From Lachnospiraceae bacterium UBA3826 (GTDB lineage: Bacteria > Bacillota > Clostridia > Lachnospirales > Lachnospiraceae): 5,129 nucleotides of DNA. Shown one piece after another: positions 1-4,549 of this stretch (position 1 is its first letter; each line of letters starts with the position of its first letter). The notes under the pieces are model-generated. The model ran no database searches. It was not told the origin of the DNA and was given only the letters and a program-made list of their open reading frames with translations. A program made the position numbers and the translations under genes. The stretch is from NCBI GenBank assembly GCA_002393095.1, contig DGII01000075.1, positions 1-5,129 on the forward strand, given 5' to 3'.

Positions 1-552
1 ACGGCAGACGGAAGAGTGGATTTCAGGGAACTTGTCAAGGATCTGGCAAGTGTGTTCAAGACGAGGATAGAGCTAAGGCAGATAGGGGTCAGAGATGAGA
101 CCAAGATCCGCGGAGGAATAGGTATATGCGGCCGACCGCTGTGCTGTCATACACATCTGTCGGATTTCATCCCCGTATCCATCAAGATGGCCAAGGAACA
201 GAATCTGTCGCTTAATCCCACCAAGATATCCGGAGTATGCGGACGACTCATGTGCTGCCTTAAGCATGAGGAAGACACATATGAGGAGATCAATAAGAGA
301 CTTCCGGGAATAGGAGATTATGTCACGACTCCGGACGGACTTAAGGGAGAGGTATCGAGCGTCAACGTCTTAAGAGAGCTAGTCAAGGTGATCGTGGAGG
401 ACGGAGACGAGAAAGAGATACATGAATACAAGGCGGAAGAGCTTAGATTCAAAAAGCGTCATCGCAAAGAGAAGCAGCTTACCAAGGAAGAATTAAGAGA
501 GCTTAAGGAACTGGAGAAACAGGATAAGACACAGGGTCTTGACGACGATTAA
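1..552 (+). CDS. ricT: RicT/YaaT, PSP1-domain regulatory iron-sulfur protein (5'-truncated)
   Basis: The frame is open from the first base (TADGRVDF...), so the gene starts upstream of the window and the GTG at 16 is an internal valine, not the start. About 183 residues are visible; B. subtilis RicT is about 275, so roughly the first third is missing. The fragment holds the core PSP1 signature: FRELVKDLASVF, then RIELRQIGVRDE, then two cysteine clusters, CGRPLCC (fragment residues 43-49) and CGRLMCC (80-86), separated by VSIKMAKEQNLSLNPTKISG. Known for the family: RicT works with RicA and RicF in a complex carrying [4Fe-4S] clusters that influences RNase Y-dependent mRNA maturation and, in Bacillus, sporulation, competence and biofilm decisions. 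The clustered cysteines fit a cluster-ligand role. The C-terminal tail (about the last 40 residues) is highly charged, Lys/Glu-rich and probably helical. Position ahead of trmN6 and rsmI matches the conserved yaaT locus. Confidence 0.93.
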   Translation, partial: TADGRVDFRELVKDLASVFKTRIELRQIGVRDETKIRGGIGICGRPLCCHTHLSDFIPVSIKMAKEQNLSLNPTKISGVCGRLMCCLKHEEDTYEEINKRLPGIGDYVTTPDGLKGEVSSVNVLRELVKVIVEDGDEKEIHEYKAEELRFKKRHRKEKQLTKEELRELKELEKQDKTQGLDDD

Positions 553-559
553 TGACAGT

Positions 560-589
560 CAGGGGAGCAGAGGATGCTCCCCTGCTTTT
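560..589 (+). terminator. Intercistronic hairpin, possible weak intrinsic terminator after ricT
   Basis: A perfect 10-bp inverted repeat, CAGGGGAGCA (560-569) and TGCTCCCCTG (575-584), encloses the 5-nt loop GAGGA and is followed by CTTTTGG. The stem is GC-rich and begins 8 nt after the ricT stop. The T-run is only four bases, so termination may be partial. It could instead act as an attenuator or an mRNA 3'-end stabiliser that sets ricT apart from trmN6-rsmI. No promoter was recognised between it and trmN6, which favours read-through. Confidence 0.65.
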
Positions 590-614
590 GGATTGAGGAA
601 GGGGACGGCATAGG

Positions 615-1379
615 GTGTCGGATACAGAGAGAGAGATTGAAGTTATCGTAAGGGACAACGAGAGAATAGACGATCTGCAATATAAGGGACTTAGGCTGAT
701 ACAGAACCCGGAGAGCTTCTGCTTCGGTATAGACGCTGTGCTTCTTGCCAATTATGCCAAAGCCTCGGCAAAGGATACGGTAATGGATCTGTGTACCGGT
801 AACGGTGTCATACCTATACTTATGTCAGGTAAAACAAAAGCCTCCGGACTTATCGGCGTAGAGATACAGGAAGAGAGTGCTGATCTGGCAATAAGAAGCG
901 TTAAGCTTAATGCACTGCAGGACAGAGTCAGCATAATTAACGAGGATATACGTAAGCTTCCTGAGCATTATCCCAAGGGCAGCGTGGATGTCATCACCTG
1001 CAACCCTCCGTATATGATAGAGAGTCACGGCCTGCGTAATGAAGCCGACAGCAAGACCATAGCACGGCATGAGATAATGTGTACTCTGGAGGATGTGGCG
1101 GCTACCGCGGCAGCCCTGCTTAAGACCGGAGGGATGTTCTATATGATCCACAGACCCTTCAGGTTGACGGAGATCATGGTCACTCTCAACAGATATAAGC
1201 TTGAGCCCAAGAGGATGCGGCTTGTCTATCCGTATGTGGACAAGGAACCGAGCATGGTGCTCATAGAGGCCAAGAGGGATGCAAGATCGAGGATCACGGT
1301 TGAGAAGCCACTCATAGTATATGAGAGGTCGGGGGAGTATACACAGGAGCTTATGGATTTTTATAATGGCAAAGCCTGA
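615..1379 (+). CDS. trmN6: tRNA1(Val) adenine(37)-N6-methyltransferase (TrmN6/YabB family)
   Basis: A 254-residue class I SAM-dependent methyltransferase of the TrmN6/YabB family; the E. coli relative N6-methylates A37 of tRNA1(Val). The N-terminal stretch LQNPESFCFGIDAVLL-like (here RLIQNPESFCFGIDAVLLANYA, about residues 27-48) is typical of the family. Motif I of the SAM site is DLCTGNG (58-64), the acidic end of strand 2 is VEIQ (82-85), and the catalytic motif is NPPY (130-133), which marks N6-adenine or related amino methylation. The start is GTG at 615: an in-frame TGA lies at 594-596, no other start codon falls between, and the purine-rich run GAGGAAGGGG (595-604) sits about 10 nt upstream. 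Length is normal for the family. It lies 62 nt after ricT and 15 nt before rsmI, as in the Bacillus yaaT-yabB-yabC order. The exact tRNA target in this organism is inferred from the family. Confidence 0.9.
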   Translation: MSDTEREIEVIVRDNERIDDLQYKGLRLIQNPESFCFGIDAVLLANYAKASAKDTVMDLCTGNGVIPILMSGKTKASGLIGVEIQEESADLAIRSVKLNALQDRVSIINEDIRKLPEHYPKGSVDVITCNPPYMIESHGLRNEADSKTIARHEIMCTLEDVAATAAALLKTGGMFYMIHRPFRLTEIMVTLNRYKLEPKRMRLVYPYVDKEPSMVLIEAKRDARSRITVEKPLIVYERSGEYTQELMDFYNGKA

Positions 1380-1394
1380 TGTTAGGATAAGGAT

Positions 1395-2255
1395 ATGAAC
1401 GATAGGACCGGAACACTGTATATATGTGCCACACCGATAGGCAATCTTAAGGATATGTCACCGAGAGTTGCGCAGACCTTAAGAGACGTTGACCTGATCG
1501 CCGCTGAGGATACACGCAACAGCATAAGGCTGCTCAATGCCTTCGATATAGATACTCCCATGACGAGCTATCATGAGTATAATCGTCTGGAAAAGGGCAG
1601 GACTCTGATAGACAAGCTTAAAAGCGGCATGGACATAGCTCTCATAACGGACGCCGGAACACCGGCCATATCTGACCCCGGAGAGCTTCTGGTGGCTATG
1701 TGCCATGAAAATGATATTCCCGTCACATCGCTTCCCGGTCCGGCAGCGCTTATTACGGCTCTAACGGTATCGGGGCTGCCGACAAGGAGATTCTGCTTCG
1801 AGGCATTCCTTCCATCCGACAAAAAGGAGAGAAAGAGAATACTGGATGAGCTTAAGGCCGAGACCAGAACCATCATCATATATGAGGCCCCGCATCATCT
1901 TACGGGAACGCTTAAGGAGCTTAGGGAGGCTTTGGGAGACAGAAGGATAACTCTGTGCAGGGAACTGACCAAGAAATTCGAAGAGATAATCCCCACCACC
2001 TTTGATAAAGCAATAGAGAGATACAATGGCAGTGAACCCAGAGGAGAATATGTCCTTGTTATAGAAGGGATGAGCTTTGAGGAAGCTGACAGGCAGCAGA
2101 CGCTTAAATATACCGATATGTCCGTGGAGGAGCATATGAGGATGTATCTGTCGGAGGGAATGGATGAAAAGCAGGCGATGAAGGCTGTGGCAGCGGACAG
2201 GGGGATATCCAAAAGAGAGGTTTATCAGGCGGTTCTTGACTATAAGAATGCCTGA
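1395..2255 (+). CDS. rsmI: 16S rRNA (cytidine(1402)-2'-O)-methyltransferase RsmI
   Basis: A 286-residue member of the tetrapyrrole-methylase-like SAM fold family. RsmI 2'-O-methylates C1402 in the decoding centre of 16S rRNA; RsmH modifies the base of the same nucleotide. Diagnostic motifs are ATPIGNL (12-18), AAEDTR (36-41), the glycine-rich SAM loop TDAGTPAISDPG (85-96) and LPGPAALITAL (113-123). The C-terminal part (about 240-286), with MDEKQAMKAVAADRGISKREVY, is the usual small helical RsmI tail. Length is close to the roughly 290 residues of B. subtilis YabC. The start at ATG 1395 is preceded by AGGATAAGGA, partly very close to the ATG, and the protein begins with the expected short lead into LYICATPIGN. 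It is probably co-transcribed with trmN6 (15-nt gap). No hairpin terminator is visible after its stop codon. Confidence 0.95.
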   Translation: MNDRTGTLYICATPIGNLKDMSPRVAQTLRDVDLIAAEDTRNSIRLLNAFDIDTPMTSYHEYNRLEKGRTLIDKLKSGMDIALITDAGTPAISDPGELLVAMCHENDIPVTSLPGPAALITALTVSGLPTRRFCFEAFLPSDKKERKRILDELKAETRTIIIYEAPHHLTGTLKELREALGDRRITLCRELTKKFEEIIPTTFDKAIERYNGSEPRGEYVLVIEGMSFEEADRQQTLKYTDMSVEEHMRMYLSEGMDEKQAMKAVAADRGISKREVYQAVLDYKNA

Positions 2256-2289
2256 ATAATGAATAAAAGCGTAAAAATGCAGAAAAAAG

Positions 2290-2318
2290 TTTAAAAAACA
2301 AGGGTTTGGTGGTAAAAT
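2290..2318 (+). promoter_or_regulatory. Candidate sigma-A promoter for the transporter cassette
   Basis: The 115-nt gap between rsmI and the lipoprotein start is very AT-rich. It contains TTTAAA (2290-2295, 4 of 6 matches to TTGACA), a 17-bp spacer, and TAAAAT (2313-2318) preceded by TG-N (2310-2312), an extended -10. A-rich runs at 2269-2298 could act as an UP-like element. The predicted start of transcription is about 2325, giving a leader of about 46 nt, too short for a T-box or common riboswitch. The call rests on motif spacing alone. Confidence 0.5.
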
Positions 2319-2324
2319 AATGCT

Positions 2325-2341
2325 TGTTATCATTGTTGACA
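2325..2341. promoter_or_regulatory. Imperfect 17-bp palindrome, possible operator
   Basis: TGTTATCA-T-TGTTGACA pairs at six of eight positions around a central T. It begins where the candidate promoter would start transcription and ends 15 nt before the ribosome binding site, a good place for a repressor. It does not match a regulator site that I can name. The octamer GGTAAAAT also occurs twice here, at 2311-2318 and 2342-2349, 31 bp apart (about three helical turns) and flanking the palindrome. Short AT-rich symmetry can arise by chance, so this is a weak call. Confidence 0.25.
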
Positions 2342-2356
2342 GGTAAAATGAATATT

Positions 2357-2362
2357 AAGGAG
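2357..2362 (+). promoter_or_regulatory. Ribosome binding site that fixes the lipoprotein start
   Basis: AAGGAG is a near-perfect Shine-Dalgarno core with 8 nt before ATG 2371. The in-frame GTG at 2362 overlaps this site and ATG 2365 lies only 2 nt after it, so both are poor starts. ATG 2371 also gives the clean signal peptide MKKIMAIIA. Confidence 0.8.
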
Positions 2363-2370
2363 TGATGATT

Positions 2371-3159
2371 ATGAAAAAGATTATGGCAATTATAGCGACT
2401 ATGACAATGACTGCTGCACTTGCGGCATGTGGAAGCAAGCCGATTCCCAATACGGTATTCTCGGCAGACGATCTTCCCGGAAAAACCATAGGTGTACAGC
2501 TTGGTACAACAGGAGATATCTATGCCAGTGATTACGAGGCCGAGGGCTCGGTGATCGAGCGTTACAGCAAGGGTGCGGACGCAATACAGGCTCTTAAGCA
2601 GGGCAAGATAGACTGTGTGATAATAGACGAGCAGCCCGCCAAGGCTTTTGTAGCCAAGAATGATGATCTTATCATTCTTGATGAGGAATTCGCACTTGAG
2701 GAGTATGCTATCTGCCTCTCTAAAGACAATAAGGAGCTGACAGAGAAGATCAATAAGGCTCTGGATGAGCTTAAGGCAGACGGAACCATAGACAGCATCA
2801 TAGCCAATTACATAGGTGATGATACCAAGGGTAAGAGTCCTTATGTATCACCCGAAGGAATCGACAGAAGCAACGGAACTCTTACTATGGCTACCAATGC
2901 GGCTTTTGAGCCCTATGAGTTCTATTCCAACCAGCAGATAGTCGGTATCGATGCCGATATGGCGCAGGCATTGTGTGACAAGCTCGGCTATGAGCTTAAG
3001 ATAGAAGATATGGAATTCGATGCTATAATCAATGCCGTGACAAGTGGCAAGGCTGATATGGGTATAGCAGGAATGACTGTTACGGAGGACAGACTTCTAA
3101 GTGTTGACTTCTCTACTCCGTACACTACAGCTACTCAGGTAATAGTAGTACGTAAATAG
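2371..3159 (+). CDS. Amino-acid ABC transporter substrate-binding lipoprotein, circularly permuted SBP_bac_3 fold
   Basis: A 262-residue secreted lipoprotein predicted to capture a polar amino acid outside the membrane and deliver it to the adjacent permease. The signal peptide MKKIMAIIATMTMTAALAAC ends in a lipobox with lipidated Cys20. The fold is family-3 solute-binding protein, but in swapped order. Residues about 33-148 match the part that is normally C-terminal: DDLPGKTIGVQLGTTGD (33-49), KGADAIQALKQGKIDCVIID (67-86), PAKAFVAKN, EEYAICLSKDN (110-120) and the closing helices to DGTIDSIIANYIG. A 20-residue linker (149-168) follows. Residues 169-262 then match the part that is normally N-terminal: LTMATNAAFEPYEF (171-184), VGIDADMAQALCDKLG (191-206), GMTVTEDR (234-241), VDFSTPYTTATQVIVV (245-260). 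Ligand-site positions typical of the family are present: T46/T47, D86, F179 and R241. New termini fall in the loop that normally joins QVIVVKK to the DLKGKKIGV strand. Substrate is not determinable; basic or polar amino acids are plausible. It is followed 14 nt later by the permease gene. Confidence 0.9.
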   Translation: MKKIMAIIATMTMTAALAACGSKPIPNTVFSADDLPGKTIGVQLGTTGDIYASDYEAEGSVIERYSKGADAIQALKQGKIDCVIIDEQPAKAFVAKNDDLIILDEEFALEEYAICLSKDNKELTEKINKALDELKADGTIDSIIANYIGDDTKGKSPYVSPEGIDRSNGTLTMATNAAFEPYEFYSNQQIVGIDADMAQALCDKLGYELKIEDMEFDAIINAVTSGKADMGIAGMTVTEDRLLSVDFSTPYTTATQVIVVRK

Positions 3160-3173
3160 CAGGTAAGTACCGG

Positions 3174-3869
3174 ATGGAAGATTTTAAGCTTAAGTTCTAC
3201 ACCAATTTCATAGCGGAGGAACGCTGGAGATATATTACGGATGGACTTAACACCACCTTTATCGTCACCATATGTGCGGCTGTGCTTGGTGTAGCACTTG
3301 GCTTTTTTGTGGCAGTGATACGCTCTACGGCAGACAGAAAAGGTAATAAAAAGGGACCGGTCTTAAGCGTTGCCGATACATTGTGCCGGATATATCTGAC
3401 CGTGATACGCGGTACACCTACCATGATACAGCTTTTGATAATGTATTATATAGTCTTCACCAGCCCCGATATCAGCAAGAGATTCGTGGCTGTACTCGCA
3501 TTCGGGATCAATTCGGGAGCTTATGTGGCTGAAATAGTCAGATCCGGAATAATGTCGGTGGATAACGGCCAACTGGAGGCCGGAAGAAGTCTTGGACTGT
3601 CTTATATACAGACCATGATGCATATTATCCTGCCTCAAGCCTTTCGTAATATCCTGCCGGCACTGGCGAATGAATTTATTACATTACTTAAGGAGACCTC
3701 AATCTGCGGATATATTGCACTGACAGATATCACGCATGGCGCCAATGTGATCCGTTCGCAGACGTATGAACCGTTGATGCCGTTACTTGCGGCTGCACTC
3801 ATTTATCTTATTCTGGTATCACTGCTTTCAATGGGAGTGACCAAGTTAGAGAGGAAATTGTCTTGTTAA
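3174..3869 (+). CDS. Polar amino-acid ABC transporter permease (HisM/GlnP type)
   Basis: A 231-residue inner-membrane subunit of an amino-acid importer of the His/Glu/Gln/Arg class. After a short amphipathic N-terminus, predicted membrane segments lie at about 27-49, 72-95, 103-122, 157-185 and 201-224, the five-helix layout usual for this family. Conserved landmarks are TDGLNTTF (22-29), IRGTP (78-82) and the cytoplasmic EAA loop, including GQLEAGRSLGLS (132-143) and ending near ILPQAFRNILPA (152-163). This loop docks to the ATPase. The start is ATG 3174 with AGGTAAG (3161-3167) at a suitable distance; it begins 14 nt after the lipoprotein stop, so the two are surely one operon. Its last 7 nt overlap the epimerase gene. 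The required ATP-binding subunit is absent from the window and must be encoded elsewhere. One permease gene can suffice as a homodimer. Confidence 0.93.
   Translation: MEDFKLKFYTNFIAEERWRYITDGLNTTFIVTICAAVLGVALGFFVAVIRSTADRKGNKKGPVLSVADTLCRIYLTVIRGTPTMIQLLIMYYIVFTSPDISKRFVAVLAFGINSGAYVAEIVRSGIMSVDNGQLEAGRSLGLSYIQTMMHIILPQAFRNILPALANEFITLLKETSICGYIALTDITHGANVIRSQTYEPLMPLLAAALIYLILVSLLSMGVTKLERKLSC
3849..3856 (+). promoter_or_regulatory. Ribosome binding site inside the permease gene, supporting a TTG start
   Basis: GAGAGGAA lies within the last codons of the permease gene. Its AGGA core (3852-3855) has 7 nt before TTG 3863, which opens MLNILSPSILAADF. The nearby TTG at 3858 is in another frame. 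This supports the overlapping TTG as the true start of the epimerase. Confidence 0.7.
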
Positions 3870-4525
3870 ATATACTGTCACCTTCTATCCTGGCGGCAGA
3901 TTTCTGCCATCTGGAGCAAGATATAAAAGCGGCACAGGCAGGTGGGGCCGAGTGGCTTCATATAGATGTAATGGATGGTATATTCGTACCTGCCATAAGC
4001 TTTGGCATGTGTGTGCAGGAAAGCATAAGGAAATGCACGGATATGTACTTCGATACCCACCTGATGATCGAGGAACCCATAAGATATGTGAAGGAATTCG
4101 CAGGGCTGGGAAGTAACGGTATTACCGTGCATTTAGAGGCGTGTAAGGATGTTGCGGCCACACTTGATGCGATCAGAGAGGCAGGCTGCAGACCCGGACT
4201 CACCATCAATCCCGGTACTCCGGTGGAAAGCATAGCGCCGTATCTGGACAAGGCGGATATGATACTGCTTATGAGCGTGGAGCCGGGCAGCGGAGGACAG
4301 GCGTATATTCCGGAATCAACAGACAGGATAAGAAGAGTAAAAGAGATGATCGATGCCACCGGACGGGAGATATATCTTGAGGTAGACGGAGGCATAAGAT
4401 TAAGCAACGTCAAAGAGGTATTATCGGCGGGAGTAAATGTGGTCGTTGCGGGCAGTGCGGTCTTCAGGGGAGACATCAGCGCCAATGTGACGGATTTTAT
4501 GAAGATACTTAAGCAGGAAGCGTAA
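3863..4525 (+). CDS. rpe: Ribulose-phosphate 3-epimerase
   Basis: A 220-residue cytosolic TIM-barrel enzyme that interconverts D-ribulose 5-phosphate and D-xylulose 5-phosphate in the pentose phosphate pathway. Landmarks: SPSILAADF (6-14), HIDVMDGIFVP (33-43), FDTHLMIEEP (63-72), GLTINPGTP (112-120), EVDGGI (173-178) and the phosphate-binding VVAGSAVF (194-201). The metal ligands H33, D35, H66 and D175 are present, and D35 and D175 are the expected acid/base pair. Length is normal. The loop usually written NPGFGGQ is VEPGSGGQ here (139-146), with Phe replaced by Ser next to the active site. The TTG start at 3863 overlaps the permease stop by 7 nt, so translation is likely coupled. A related epimerase such as allulose-6-phosphate 3-epimerase is possible because the loop differs, but Rpe is favoured. 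The gene sits 24 nt before metG. Confidence 0.87.
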   Translation: MLNILSPSILAADFCHLEQDIKAAQAGGAEWLHIDVMDGIFVPAISFGMCVQESIRKCTDMYFDTHLMIEEPIRYVKEFAGLGSNGITVHLEACKDVAATLDAIREAGCRPGLTINPGTPVESIAPYLDKADMILLMSVEPGSGGQAYIPESTDRIRRVKEMIDATGREIYLEVDGGIRLSNVKEVLSAGVNVVVAGSAVFRGDISANVTDFMKILKQEA

Positions 4526-4549
4526 TTTATACGGAAGTATGGTGATTAT

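Noticed and set aside
2256..2300. Intrinsic terminator after rsmI
   Set aside because: The stretch is A-rich with only a 4-bp GCGT/ATGC pairing and no GC stem or T-run on the + strand, so no terminator is supported.
1761..2333. A 190-codon open frame on the minus strand across rsmI and the following gap
   Set aside because: It lies antisense to rsmI, whose family motifs are unmistakable. The translation has low-complexity Ser/Leu/Phe composition and no recognisable domain. It is a shadow of a real gene.
2336..2341. Perfect TTGACA as the -35 box of the transporter promoter
   Set aside because: A 17-bp spacer puts the -10 position on GGAGTG within the ribosome binding site, and TAAAAT at 2344-2349 is only 2 nt away. 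No usable -10 exists for it.
2371..3159. Lipoprotein gene as a frameshifted or truncated pseudogene because its halves are out of order
   Set aside because: The frame is uninterrupted, with a proper ribosome binding site, signal peptide and lipobox. The two halves together supply each motif of the fold once, which fits permutation better than decay.
3958..4485. A 175-codon open frame on the minus strand inside rpe
   Set aside because: It is fully antisense to the epimerase, has Ser/Ile-rich composition without motifs, and no convincing ribosome binding site.
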